Below, piece after piece: positions 55,242 through 64,000 of a DNA stretch of 64,000 nt. This DNA comes from Acetivibrio saccincola (GTDB lineage Bacteria; Bacillota; Clostridia; Acetivibrionales; Acetivibrionaceae): NCBI RefSeq assembly GCF_002844395.1, contig NZ_CP025197.1:1984001-2048000 (forward strand), read 5' to 3'. How positions within the stretch are numbered: the stretch's first letter is position 1; every line of letters begins with the position of its first letter. A program made the translations under genes and the position numbers. The notes below the pieces were generated by a model, which saw nothing but the letters and a program-made list of their open reading frames with translations, did not search any database and was not told the origin of the DNA.

Positions 55242-56228
55242 TTATTGTCTTTCTATTTCTTTAATTATTTCACCAATTAAATCATCTGTAGTTATGCCTT
55301 CTGACATCCCGTCAAAGTTTAAGAAAAACCTGTGCCTTAGTGCCGGGTATGCCACATACTTTATATCATCAAAAGCTACATTATATCTTCCCTCTAAAAA
55401 TGCCCTTATTTTTGCCGTTGAAATGATAGCCTGTGCCCCCCTTGGACTTGAACCAAAACGTATGTATTTTTTGGTAACTTCCGGTGCATATTCACTTTCA
55501 GGGTGGGTCGCCAGTATCAGCTTTGAAGCAAATTCCAAAACAGGCTTTGCCACAGGCACCTGCCTTGTAATGCTTCTTATTTCCAGTATTTCTTCCCCAT
55601 TGGTGACGGTATCAAGGTCTTCATCTTCCTTCCCGGTAGTCATGGACACTATATCAACCAATTCCTCCAGTGATGGGAACGGCACCGTAAGCTTAAACAA
55701 AAACCTGTCCAGCTGCGCTTCCGGCAAAGGATATGTTCCCTCCATCTCAAGGGGGTTTTGGGTAGCTAAAACAAAGAAAGGTTTAGGAAGTTCATAGGTT
55801 GAATTTCCCACTGTAACAGTTTTCTCCTGCATGGCTTCTAAAAGGGCACTCTGGGTTTTAGGCGTCGCCCTGTTAATTTCATCCGCCAAAAGAATATTAG
55901 TAAATACAGGTCCTTTTTGAAAAGTAAATTCACCTTTTCCTTTTTCATTTTGGGTAATTATATTGGTTCCCGTCACATCCGCCGGCATCAAATCCGGAGT
56001 AAACTGTATCCTTGAAAACTTAAGATCCATAACATTACCAAAAGTCTTTACAAGCCTTGTCTTTCCAAGACCCGGCACTCCCTCTAAAAGAACATTGCCC
56101 CCTGCCAGTATGGAAATCAAAACCTGCCTTATTAAAGGTTTTTGTCCTATCATATGTTTTGCTACTTCACTTTCAATTCTGGAAACGGTATCTATGACTT
56201 TTTTTATTTTGCTTTCATTTATATCCAT
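55242..56228 (-). CDS. MoxR-family AAA+ ATPase
   Basis: About 328 residues from the ATG at 56228, which has GAGGGG 6 nt upstream; an ATG at 56249 overlaps the previous stop but lacks a site. Walker A NVLLEGVPGLGKTRLVK (about 50), Walker B TNILLADEINRATPKTQSALLEAMQE, sensor segment FFVLATQNPLEMEGTYPLPEAQLDRF, and the C-terminal lid are as in MoxR. These ATPases act as chaperones for VWA-protein complexes. The two VWA genes and DUF58 follow directly. Confidence 0.95.
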   Translation of the reverse strand: MDINESKIKKVIDTVSRIESEVAKHMIGQKPLIRQVLISILAGGNVLLEGVPGLGKTRLVKTFGNVMDLKFSRIQFTPDLMPADVTGTNIITQNEKGKGEFTFQKGPVFTNILLADEINRATPKTQSALLEAMQEKTVTVGNSTYELPKPFFVLATQNPLEMEGTYPLPEAQLDRFLFKLTVPFPSLEELVDIVSMTTGKEDEDLDTVTNGEEILEIRSITRQVPVAKPVLEFASKLILATHPESEYAPEVTKKYIRFGSSPRGAQAIISTAKIRAFLEGRYNVAFDDIKYVAYPALRHRFFLNFDGMSEGITTDDLIGEIIKEIERQ

Positions 56229-56245
56229 ATTTTTCCCCTCACTTA

Positions 56246-57982
56246 TCATTCATCTAATGTGGAAAAATAATCCCTTACAATATCCTTCATCCCCTGTGGT
56301 ATTGGTGCATCTTTTAATGATGTCATGCCTTTTTCCTTGTATTCACCAAGAACTTCATTATAGGGAATTGTATTTCCCTTCAAAAGAGGAGCATCTGTCT
56401 GGATTACCTGGGTTTCGCCACCTTCTCCTATGGTACCTGTAATCTGGGAAATTTCCGAGTCCCCACCAAGCCTTTGGGGAACATATATTTCCTCATAATC
56501 CCTCACCTGGCTGCCTGAACTTCCATCAGGACCGCCAGTTCCTGTAGATGAACCGGAGTACCCTGTATCCATGTTGGAAGTTGAGCTTCCCATCCCGGTT
56601 CCTGTTCCGCCTCCTCCTTGGCCTTCTCCCTGACTCTGTCCTTGGCCCTGGCCTTGTCCCTGGCCCTGGCCTTGTCCTCGGTCTTGACCTTCTCCCTGAC
56701 TTCCCCCCTGGCCTTCTCTTTCACCCTGGTCTCCGTCCTGGCTTTTATCCTGACTTCCGCCCTGGCCTTTTTTTTCTCCTTGGTCTCCTTGCCCTTCTCC
56801 ACCGCCACTTTCATTGGAATTTCCACCACCCTGACTATTTTCCCCGCCAAAGGCTGAAAAATCAAAGCCGCTTCCGCTCATCTTGGCAAGACTGTTTATA
56901 CCGCTGTTTAGCATGGATGCCAATTGGTCTATTTTCATATTTTCAAGTGCCTTTAAATCAATTGTATTTATTAATTCCTTCATTTTTTCCAGCACTTTTT
57001 GTATATCTTCCCCGCTCCCGGACTCTAGAGCATTCATTAACTCTTCCAACCCATCTTTTAAATCCTGGTTTTGTGAAAGCCCCTCAATTGCTTCCTGGAG
57101 CTTTTCTAAAAACTCATTTAACTCTTCATCAGATGCATTTAAAATATTTTCTCCCAAACTTTCAAGCTGCTTTTTCACTTCATCCATATCGTTTTTTTCC
57201 AAAGCTTCACCCAAACTTTTTGAAAGCCGGTTTTCTTTTAATTTACGGGATACATTTTCCAATTCTTCCAAACCCTCGTTTTTTAATTCCTCCAGCTGGT
57301 TTCTGGCTTTTGACAGAGCCTTTATTGCCTCCTCCTCATCTTTTACATTTTTAAGTTCTTCTAAAAGGCTGTCAACCACTTCATCTATTTCATCCGATTT
57401 TTCAACAGAAACCTTTTGGTCTTTACTTAAATTTTTTCTTTCTTCCTGGATTTTTTCAATCTGATTCTTTGTTTCATTTTCTATTTCTTCTTTTAAAGAA
57501 GCCTTTTCCCTGGCTTCTGTAGGTATTGTAAAAACAATTAAAGTAAGACATAAAAGCAATACCCCGGTTAAAAGTTTATAATACGGCACATGTATTTTAT
57601 ATAAAGATTTAAAGTCAGCACCCTTTACAGCCTTTAATGTATCTTCCCTTTGTAATTTTGCCAGTCCTGACTCATCGTCTTTTAGCTCACAGGCTGTAAT
57701 AACCCTTTCTTTAAGACCTAATGAGTCAGCTATTTTTGCAATTTTATAACTCCTAGGCATAAATATAATTGAAAAAATGAAGGACAAAAAAATAAGCACC
57801 AGGTATATAGCAAAAATTTTTTCACCTACAAAAGTTACAGGTACAAATAGTGATATTATAGAAAATACTAAGGCTAATATTCCTGCACCTATAAAAAAAC
57901 AGCAGAAAAAGTCCAGTATATTTTTTAAATAAACTCTCTTTTTAAGAGGCCTTAATGCGTTGAATATCTCATTTATATACAT
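56246..57982 (-). CDS. Membrane protein with coiled coil and Gly/Gln repeat region
   Basis: About 578 residues from the ATG at 57982 (AAGGTG 7 nt upstream; the ATG at 57988 is only 1 nt from it). Two N-terminal helices (about 25-48, 55-73) and a third near 135-155, then a long charged coiled coil (about 165-360) and a low-complexity GQGQGQGQ/GEGQGGGG segment (about 385-480). The C-terminal part is conserved-looking (DYEEIYVPQRLGG.., ending IPQGMKDIVRDYFSTLDE), a form seen in proteins encoded next to MoxR. Role unknown; perhaps a scaffold for the complex. Confidence 0.8.
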   Translation of the reverse strand: MYINEIFNALRPLKKRVYLKNILDFFCCFFIGAGILALVFSIISLFVPVTFVGEKIFAIYLVLIFLSFIFSIIFMPRSYKIAKIADSLGLKERVITACELKDDESGLAKLQREDTLKAVKGADFKSLYKIHVPYYKLLTGVLLLCLTLIVFTIPTEAREKASLKEEIENETKNQIEKIQEERKNLSKDQKVSVEKSDEIDEVVDSLLEELKNVKDEEEAIKALSKARNQLEELKNEGLEELENVSRKLKENRLSKSLGEALEKNDMDEVKKQLESLGENILNASDEELNEFLEKLQEAIEGLSQNQDLKDGLEELMNALESGSGEDIQKVLEKMKELINTIDLKALENMKIDQLASMLNSGINSLAKMSGSGFDFSAFGGENSQGGGNSNESGGGEGQGDQGEKKGQGGSQDKSQDGDQGEREGQGGSQGEGQDRGQGQGQGQGQGQGQSQGEGQGGGGTGTGMGSSTSNMDTGYSGSSTGTGGPDGSSGSQVRDYEEIYVPQRLGGDSEISQITGTIGEGGETQVIQTDAPLLKGNTIPYNEVLGEYKEKGMTSLKDAPIPQGMKDIVRDYFSTLDE

Positions 57983-58147
57983 AAACATTCACCTTTTTAC
58001 TTATATCTTGTGATTTTCTGTATTAATATTAATACTTTAATTACTTAATTAAGACTTTAATTTCTTTTAAAAAGTTCCTCTTATTAATTATATCATCAAA
58101 TTTTATAGTTTTTTATAAGCTTTTTAAACTCCAATGTTTAAATTACG

Positions 58148-59002
58148 CTATTTTAGGCGTCTTAATCTTCTTGCACTAAGCATTATTAAACAAATTGATA
58201 AAGCAATATTAAATATAGAATTAGCTCCTAAAGCCGTTATAACGGGAACGCCTCCCCTATAGATAGCTGCTTCCACAAACAAAGCAAGAAGGCCGTAATC
58301 TGTTAAGGTATCTTCTATAACTATACCAAAACCATAAAAGGGATTTGGAGTCAGAAAAAACATAATATCATACCAATTTAGTCTGTATAAGTAATCCAAA
58401 ATTAATTCACTATATATTAATAATGCTATGGCCGTCCCGACTATAAAAAAACCCAGTGTTAAGTATGTCATGACAATTGAGACAATGCTCTTTTTAAAAA
58501 CGGTTGAGTAAAAAACCCCGATGCTTGCTGTCATAACTGCAATAATTATATAAAAGATAAACAAAAGAATAACGTCCCATATTCTTACTCCCCCGTATAA
58601 AAACACTATCCCTAAAATAGGAAAAGAAGCGGTTACCAAAAGCATAATATGAGCTATTGACACAAATATTTTCCCAATAATAATCTTTAAAGCCGAAAAA
58701 TCCGTACACAATAATAAATCCAATGTTTGCCTCTCTCTTTCTGAACTTATCGCCCCACCTGTTATTATAGGCGTAATAAACAATATTAAAAGAAGCTGTA
58801 TAAAAGCAATGGTGTTGTACAGGCTTACTACAATTTCAGGAATTAAAACCTGTGATCCGTATCGCCTGTTTTCTTGATAAATTAAAAAGTAAATAAATAC
58901 CACAAAAAACAAAAAGCCTAAATATGCTGTTATTAACGCCGGTGCTCTCCAGCCTCTCATTTTTGTTTTCAATTCTTTTTCTATAACAGGGTTAATTTGC
59001 AT
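58148..59002 (-). CDS. ABC-2 type permease, GldF-like
   Basis: 284 residues with about six membrane helices and the segment ALITAYLGFLFFVVFIYFL near the start, plus SSERERQTLDLLLCTDFSALKIIIGKI near residue 88, a common ABC-2 permease motif. It overlaps the ATPase gene by 11 nt. ABC-2 exporters with a glycoprotein-like partner and BatA/MoxR genes recall the GldA/F/G set. A 159-nt gap without clear signals separates it from the coiled-coil gene. Confidence 0.88.
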   Translation of the reverse strand: MQINPVIEKELKTKMRGWRAPALITAYLGFLFFVVFIYFLIYQENRRYGSQVLIPEIVVSLYNTIAFIQLLLILFITPIITGGAISSERERQTLDLLLCTDFSALKIIIGKIFVSIAHIMLLVTASFPILGIVFLYGGVRIWDVILLFIFYIIIAVMTASIGVFYSTVFKKSIVSIVMTYLTLGFFIVGTAIALLIYSELILDYLYRLNWYDIMFFLTPNPFYGFGIVIEDTLTDYGLLALFVEAAIYRGGVPVITALGANSIFNIALSICLIMLSARRLRRLK

Positions 59003-59930
59003 TTTTCTCTTCTCCCCTTCCTACTAAATTCATAAATACCGACTCTAAATTCCTCTCAACTTCATAAAAAGATATTACCGGTATATCCTGATTTATAGCA
59101 CTTTTCAGCATATGGGCCATTACTTCCTTTGTTCCTTCAAATTCCGCGTCTATATAATCATTATGCACTTTTATAGAAAGAACGGATGGCTGCTCTTTTA
59201 AAAATTTCTCTAAAGCCTCCTTCTTATCTAAAACCTTTATACGTATAATTCTGTTACTATACATCTGGGACATTATTTTTTCAACAGTACCTGAAATTAC
59301 CTTTTTTCCTTTATCTATTATTCCAATGGCGGTACACAGTTCTGCAAGTTCAGGTAATATATGTGAACTAATAATTATTGTCTTTCCCATGTTACCAAGT
59401 TCTTTTAATACCTCCTTCATCTCCACCCTGGCTTTTGGGTCTAAACCTGATGCAGGCTCATCCAGTATTAAAAGTTCAGGATTGTGAATTAAGCTTCTGG
59501 CAAGACAAAGCCTTTGTTTCATACCTCTGGAAAGTTCATCAACATAGGAATTCTTTTTATCCCTTAAATTAACCAGCTCAAGGAGTTCATCGCAAATTTT
59601 ATCCCTTTCCTCTTTTTTAATTCCGTATATTCCTGAATAAAAATTCATATACTCTGTCACTTTAAGGTCATCGTATACCCCGAAAAAATCAGGCATATAT
59701 CCTATTTTTCTTTTGTATGCAATGGGATTTTCCCTTATATTCATTCCGCCAACTATAACTTCCCCCGATGTAGGCTTTAAAAGCCCGGCTATAATTTTTA
59801 GCGTCGTGGTTTTCCCGGCGCCGTTAGCACCTACAAAACCATATATTTGACCCTTTTCTATCTCCAAAGACAAATTGTCTACCGCCCTGAATTTACCATA
59901 ATTTTTAACAAGATCTTTTATAACCAGCAT
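58992..59930 (-). CDS. ABC-2 type exporter ATPase
   Basis: 312 residues. Walker A FVGANGAGKTTTLK (about 34), signature LSRGMKQRLCLARSL (about 135), Walker B LLILDEPASGLDPKARVEM and the switch histidine IISSHILPEL. The C-terminal 80 residues form the extra domain usual for GldA/CcmA-like ATPases. The ATG shares one base with the stop of the 831-residue gene (TGATG), and the permease follows with an 11-nt overlap. Confidence 0.94.
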   Translation of the reverse strand: MLVIKDLVKNYGKFRAVDNLSLEIEKGQIYGFVGANGAGKTTTLKIIAGLLKPTSGEVIVGGMNIRENPIAYKRKIGYMPDFFGVYDDLKVTEYMNFYSGIYGIKKEERDKICDELLELVNLRDKKNSYVDELSRGMKQRLCLARSLIHNPELLILDEPASGLDPKARVEMKEVLKELGNMGKTIIISSHILPELAELCTAIGIIDKGKKVISGTVEKIMSQMYSNRIIRIKVLDKKEALEKFLKEQPSVLSIKVHNDYIDAEFEGTKEVMAHMLKSAINQDIPVISFYEVERNLESVFMNLVGRGEEKNAN

Positions 59931-62425
59931 CAGTTTGCCACCCCCTTTATCTCTATTTGAGGCATCATTAATACAGCATCCCTACGTAGGTTCTCATCAA
60001 AGGTGATATTTGCTTTAATATTTATTTCTCTATTTTTATTTATATAGTCCTCTGCTTTGGCACTGGCTTTAAATATTTCGTCTATCTTTTCCCAATCACC
60101 TGTTGCGTTGTTTTTTATGTATATATCATAGTTGGTTAATTTACTTTCACTGCCGTCTCTATTATAAATATCCCGATAGTCCGGTTCCGTCCAATCAATC
60201 TTAAATTCTTCAACGGTTATACCTTTTAAAATATAAAAGGTAAACATTGCCTCTATATCGTTATGAAAATAATATGTCATATTATCTTGTTTGTAAAATG
60301 CCTGTTGGTTCTCCAATACAGGTTTTATAGTTCCTTTTGGTAAATGTATCTTTTCACCTTTTTCATAAGGTATAATTTTATCTGTATAAATAACATTTAT
60401 ATTATAAATATCAGGCTTTTTCCCATTTACTATTAAATCATAATCAATATCGTCATAATTTAGTGCAACAAAAATAATCTGCCTTCCCTTTAAATCTCTC
60501 TTTTTATTCGCCATTTGAATAAAGTTATAATATGCAATATAATGTGCTTCCCTTCTTCTTCGCCGTTGTCTTTCTTCATCACTATCAACCCAGTAATGAA
60601 AAACATCCTTTTCAAAAAGCTCATTAAGAAAGTATTCAAAATTGCTGTTAACTTCGCTTCCAAATAACGGAATTGCAAAATCTTTTCGGGATTTTGGCTC
60701 AATGTCCCCTATGCTGATATAAAGGTTATCTAAAATTATATATGAATCTTCCAATGAAAAAGAAGTATTATTAATTACTGTTCCAAACAATTTTTCATCC
60801 TTTATCTCAATATCTTCAAGTAATATTTTTTCATTATACTCCCTGATAAAATCAGTATTTGCTCTAACAGAATCCCACAAAGATACACCATATTCTTCAT
60901 ATTTGTTCGGCTCCCCAAATAAAATTTTACTTGTTACATAAAAATCCTCATTTGGACCGTGATAAATATCGTCATAATAGCTATTGGTGAAAAACTCAAA
61001 ATTATATTCTGACGGGCACTCTACTTTTAGAGTACCTCTTTTGTTATTGTAAATTGTAAAAAATGAGTTTATATTCATTTTTTCACTTTCAGAATCCAGC
61101 CTGATTATTGAGTAATTACTTATAACAGAGGCTTTAAACCTGGTTTTATAGCCTCCAAGATAAATAATCCCTACAAAAAGAAATGCAGTTATTGGTATAA
61201 CAATCCAGCTGTAATCCCTCTTGTCCTTATATTTTAAAATCCAGTATAAAACCGGCCCTACCAGAAATATATATACCAATATAATTATACATAAAAGCCC
61301 AAAGGGAAAAATATCTTGGTCAAATATATTGCTTAAATAGCTGGAATAACCGTATGTAAAATTATCTGTATTTTCATAATACACTGGCCTGTTGTATACT
61401 AAAAGCCCTTCCCACATGTCTTTAACGTAAGGCCAGTATGAAATTGGGCTGGTTGTGACATCAAATGCTAATATAATTATATTTCCATCTCCATATTTAT
61501 AATTTACAGCAAGGGGAGTGTCTTCATCACCTATAATTATATCCCCGTTTGCTACACTTCCCGTGGATATGTACATTTCTTGCCTTAAAATAGCCCTTTC
61601 AGTAAAATCAGCGAAGTGTTCCGGCATTTCAATTCTTTTCTGGCCGTTTATTTTAAATGGTTTTAAGTCTTCACTCAGTCCTGAATAAACTTTTCTGGCA
61701 TTTTCACCTGTTCCTATAATCAATATATTTCCTTTGTCTACCCAATTGGAAATAGCCGTTATTTGAGATTGCGTTAAATTAGATGTATCATAATTTGATA
61801 AAATTAAAAAGTCGAAATTTTCCAACATTCCTTCATTATCCGGTAAATTATTTTCATTTAGTTCTACTACCTCAATAGGCAATTTTCCTCCTTCTGTCGA
61901 AGGATTTACAGACGGATATTTTGGCATGAGAAAACCATTTCTATCAATCACTGGCTTTTCTAAAAGATTCACATTACGCAAAACTCTCAATCTGTTTGCC
62001 TCATTAGATAAAACACCGACAACAGTAGTTTTAGGTGATATTACCTTTTGAAACTTATGTTCTTTGGTAAGTAATACCTCGTTATTTTGTACAATCTTTA
62101 TTTCCAAATCCCTTGATGCAGTAGTAATGGGTATGCTCATAAAAAATTCTTTTTTAGAACCCTGGGGGATTTCAAAGGGAAGGACATAGTTTGTTTTGTT
62201 TGCATAACCTGTAACTACATGAATCTGTATTTCACCTTGAAAGTCCTCTCCGGTATTTTCTATTTCAATATAAACGGGACATTCTGAAAATATCCTGATT
62301 GTATTGTCATAACCTGCTCTAATGGAAACTTTAAGCTGCTCTTCCGGATTTGCATATGAAATTGTATAAAATGCACACATTAGTAGCAAAATAATAAATA
62401 TAAATGCAATTTTTAATTTATTCAC
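59930..62425 (-). CDS. Large secreted/membrane protein heading the ABC-MoxR operon
   Basis: 831 residues. A signal peptide (about 1-25, ending ISYA), beta-rich extracellular region (30-370) with a GATase-like segment (NFDLLILSNYDTSN to GNILIIGTGENARKVY), two membrane helices (about 378-398, 408-428) and a second large domain to the end. It occupies the place of GldG-like proteins upstream of ABC-2 ATPase and permease genes. No enzyme motif is seen. First gene of the eight-gene operon, with a leader of about 130 nt and no obvious regulator site. Confidence 0.8.
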   Translation of the reverse strand: MNKLKIAFIFIILLLMCAFYTISYANPEEQLKVSIRAGYDNTIRIFSECPVYIEIENTGEDFQGEIQIHVVTGYANKTNYVLPFEIPQGSKKEFFMSIPITTASRDLEIKIVQNNEVLLTKEHKFQKVISPKTTVVGVLSNEANRLRVLRNVNLLEKPVIDRNGFLMPKYPSVNPSTEGGKLPIEVVELNENNLPDNEGMLENFDFLILSNYDTSNLTQSQITAISNWVDKGNILIIGTGENARKVYSGLSEDLKPFKINGQKRIEMPEHFADFTERAILRQEMYISTGSVANGDIIIGDEDTPLAVNYKYGDGNIIILAFDVTTSPISYWPYVKDMWEGLLVYNRPVYYENTDNFTYGYSSYLSNIFDQDIFPFGLLCIIILVYIFLVGPVLYWILKYKDKRDYSWIVIPITAFLFVGIIYLGGYKTRFKASVISNYSIIRLDSESEKMNINSFFTIYNNKRGTLKVECPSEYNFEFFTNSYYDDIYHGPNEDFYVTSKILFGEPNKYEEYGVSLWDSVRANTDFIREYNEKILLEDIEIKDEKLFGTVINNTSFSLEDSYIILDNLYISIGDIEPKSRKDFAIPLFGSEVNSNFEYFLNELFEKDVFHYWVDSDEERQRRRRREAHYIAYYNFIQMANKKRDLKGRQIIFVALNYDDIDYDLIVNGKKPDIYNINVIYTDKIIPYEKGEKIHLPKGTIKPVLENQQAFYKQDNMTYYFHNDIEAMFTFYILKGITVEEFKIDWTEPDYRDIYNRDGSESKLTNYDIYIKNNATGDWEKIDEIFKASAKAEDYINKNREINIKANITFDENLRRDAVLMMPQIEIKGVAN

Positions 62426-62557
62426 TAAATCACCTCATTCAATTCAAAAATGTATACTTTGTAAAAATAAACCTGACAATTTATAATACATTATAAACAG
62501 CTTTTTGTCAATAAAGGAAAAACAATTACCTTTTATTCATGGATTCTTACAGGGGCT

Positions 62558-63451
62558 TTATATAGACGGTTCATGATATGATGAATTTGCATAGCAATAC
62601 TGGCATCCTGTAAAGCACTTTTTAGGAGGCCATCCTCCTATATCAATGGAATGAGTACAGCCACACAGATTTCTCTTTCTTGGCTCGTCCTTTCTTATAT
62701 ATTTTTTATCCGGGTGCAGCTCCTCCAGCAAATACCCGTTTATACACCTAGATTCTTCAAGACCGTAAACAGAACAGCTATAGACTTTCCCACCGAATTT
62801 ACCTGCCATACTCTTTATTCTGTCAAAAAAACCCCTCTTTTGGCTTATTGTAAAGTTTTCAATGGACCACCCTATTTTTTTAAACCTGTTATCAACTTTT
62901 TTATGTATATTTGATTGCAAAAAGCTTATAGTATATGTTTTTATCCCTGCTTTTGCCGAATTTTCAATTATAGATTTTACACAGTCAAAATTTGAAAAAA
63001 TCTCACCTGTCACATTATTCCTTATTTTAACTAATGGGTCTATCCTAAGCATTACCCTCATAGGGTTACGAAAGAGTTCCACAATTTCAGGCAGCACTGC
63101 TAAAGCATCAGAAGCTTTAGGTGCATTAGGCTCCATATATAATCCGTCACTTCCGACAATCCTCCCGCCCATACCAGTTATAGTACAGTGGAGATAGCAC
63201 TGTATCCCTAAGCTAAAAAGGTTGTTTATAAATTCAGTCATAGTACTTTTTAAAATTGCATCCGGATGTTTGGTCCAAAATACAACGGTATGTACATCCA
63301 CACCCTTTTCAATTCTTGTCATTACCTCTTTCATTAGTACGTCAGGATAATATTTAGGCATATCAGTCATTCTTGAAGCACTCAATACAACAGAATCGTT
63401 TTTCTTTTTTTCGTCCTTAAATAAAGACATTTGTTCCATATACATCCCCAT
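62558..63451 (-). CDS. DUF1848 family protein with C-terminal cysteine cluster
   Basis: 297 residues. SASRMTDMPKYYPDVLM near residue 24, VVFWTKHPD near 56, LHCTITGMGG near 86 and RIDPL near 137 fit DUF1848. The C-terminus is cysteine-rich (NLCGCTHSIDIGGWPPKKCFTGCQYCYANSS, about 262-292), with a CxxxCxxCxYC pattern that could hold an iron-sulfur cluster. The fold is TIM-barrel-like. The start may be the first or third ATG of ATGGGGATGTATATG. Enzyme activity is not known. Confidence 0.82.
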   Translation of the reverse strand: MGMYMEQMSLFKDEKKKNDSVVLSASRMTDMPKYYPDVLMKEVMTRIEKGVDVHTVVFWTKHPDAILKSTMTEFINNLFSLGIQCYLHCTITGMGGRIVGSDGLYMEPNAPKASDALAVLPEIVELFRNPMRVMLRIDPLVKIRNNVTGEIFSNFDCVKSIIENSAKAGIKTYTISFLQSNIHKKVDNRFKKIGWSIENFTISQKRGFFDRIKSMAGKFGGKVYSCSVYGLEESRCINGYLLEELHPDKKYIRKDEPRKRNLCGCTHSIDIGGWPPKKCFTGCQYCYANSSYHEPSI

Positions 63452-63737
63452 CTGTTTACTTGATTTTTATATTTCATAAAATTAAATGTACTCCTAAATT
63501 TATAAAAATTTGAATATAATATATTGGATATATTACAATTATATCATTATATTACAATTATATCTTTTTTATATATGTGATGCAAATATGTCTATATAAT
63601 TTAAATACGCTTTTTTTGCTACTTTTTATGTACAATCGCTTATTATTTATTAAATTTAGATAAAATAACAGTAACCCCACCTTATACAAGGAGGAGTCCT
63701 GGACAATAGAAAAATTAATGATATTCTTTATAATCCT

Positions 63738-64000
63738 CTAAATTTGCCTTTTATAATTTTCAAATATTAACCTGCATTTATCAGATCTGTACTTTGATAT
63801 GACATATTCTACTACCTGACCGCTTTTTGAAGTTATGGTGTTTGTTATTTTTAAAAGAGGATGTCCCGGCTGTACCATTAAGTACTGAGCCTCTTTTGAG
63901 TCAGTAAAAACAACCTCTAAAGAACTGCTGCTTTTTACAGGAACAAGGGGATACTTGCCTCTTAATATATCATGGGATGCTTTTTTATTTTTAATATCAT
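63738..64000 (-). CDS. GntR-family regulator, C-terminal UTRA domain (partial)
   Basis: The last 87 or so codons lie in the window; the gene continues past the right edge. The frame reads LVPVKSSSSLEVVFTDSKEA, then QYLMVQPGHPLLKI, TNTITSKSGQVVEYV and ISKYRSDKCRLIFEN, a typical end of the UTRA effector domain of GntR/HutC regulators. The N-terminal winged helix would be outside. Target and effector cannot be judged. Confidence 0.8.
   Translation of the reverse strand, partial: DIKNKKASHDILRGKYPLVPVKSSSSLEVVFTDSKEAQYLMVQPGHPLLKITNTITSKSGQVVEYVISKYRSDKCRLIFENYKRQI

Noticed and set aside
56503-56865. Lys/Arg/Glu-rich 120-codon ORF, and plus-strand Leu/Pro-rich ORFs in 56548-57464
   Set aside because: Alternative frames of the Gly/Gln repeat region and coiled coil of the membrane protein gene.

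Overview
The window is AT-rich chromosomal DNA of an anaerobic, cellulosome-forming clostridium, most like the Acetivibrio / Clostridium thermocellum group. Evidence: five secreted glycanases carry type I dockerins, there is a SigI/RsgI sigma/anti-sigma pair, the low-GC housekeeping operons have clostridial order, and ISLre2-type insertion sequences are present. The species cannot be fixed from this sequence alone. No rRNA, tRNA or CRISPR array was seen.

Layout. 1-2130: pyrimidine genes (start of pyrC, pyrB, pyrR) with a PyrR-type attenuator upstream of pyrR. 2222-6097: a small membrane protein, a stand-alone starch-binding-like module, a NitT/TauT-type ABC importer and a small lipoprotein. 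6267-10550: yajC, tgt, queA and a SpoIID-like gene. 10732-11268: a cobalamin adenosyltransferase. 11452-15052: a lysine-pathway operon (asd, dapA, dapB, stand-alone ACT protein) behind a lysine riboswitch and a clear sigma-A promoter. 15060-18559: two nested ISLre2 elements; the older one is gutted, and the younger one sits inside it with a transposase broken by an 82-bp tandem duplication. 19105-24381: a cPGS-like GTPase, an unusual sigI-rsgI pair and a divergent secreted coiled-coil repeat protein.

24519-47144 is an arabinoxylan and mixed-linkage glucan degradation locus. Secreted, dockerin-bearing enzymes are a GH30 xylanase, a LicB-type GH16, a GH43-CBM6-CBM6, a CE3-CBM6-CE3 esterase and a GH11-CBM6-GH11-CBM6 xylanase. 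One free enzyme is GH11-CBM6-CBM6-CBM2. Cytoplasmic enzymes are a GH43, a CE1-type esterase, a GH51 arabinofuranosidase, an FGGY kinase and AraD. Together they would open xylan, strip acetyl and arabinosyl groups, and feed arabinose toward the pentose phosphate pathway. LacI, MerR and AraC regulators are interspersed. Four transcription units (GH30; esterase-GH43-GH43; GH11x2; GH51-kinase-araD) share a 29-nt box placed exactly 20 nt upstream of a TAT(C/T)AT -10 element, which looks like a dedicated activator-dependent promoter class. licB has a different control: a perfect sigma-A promoter followed at once by a GlyR3-like palindrome.

47577-64000: an orphan Mu Gam-like gene, a MATE exporter, an eight-gene operon (membrane glycoprotein-like protein, ABC ATPase and permease, coiled-coil membrane protein, MoxR ATPase, DUF58, two VWA proteins), a DUF1848 protein and the C-terminal end of a GntR/UTRA regulator.
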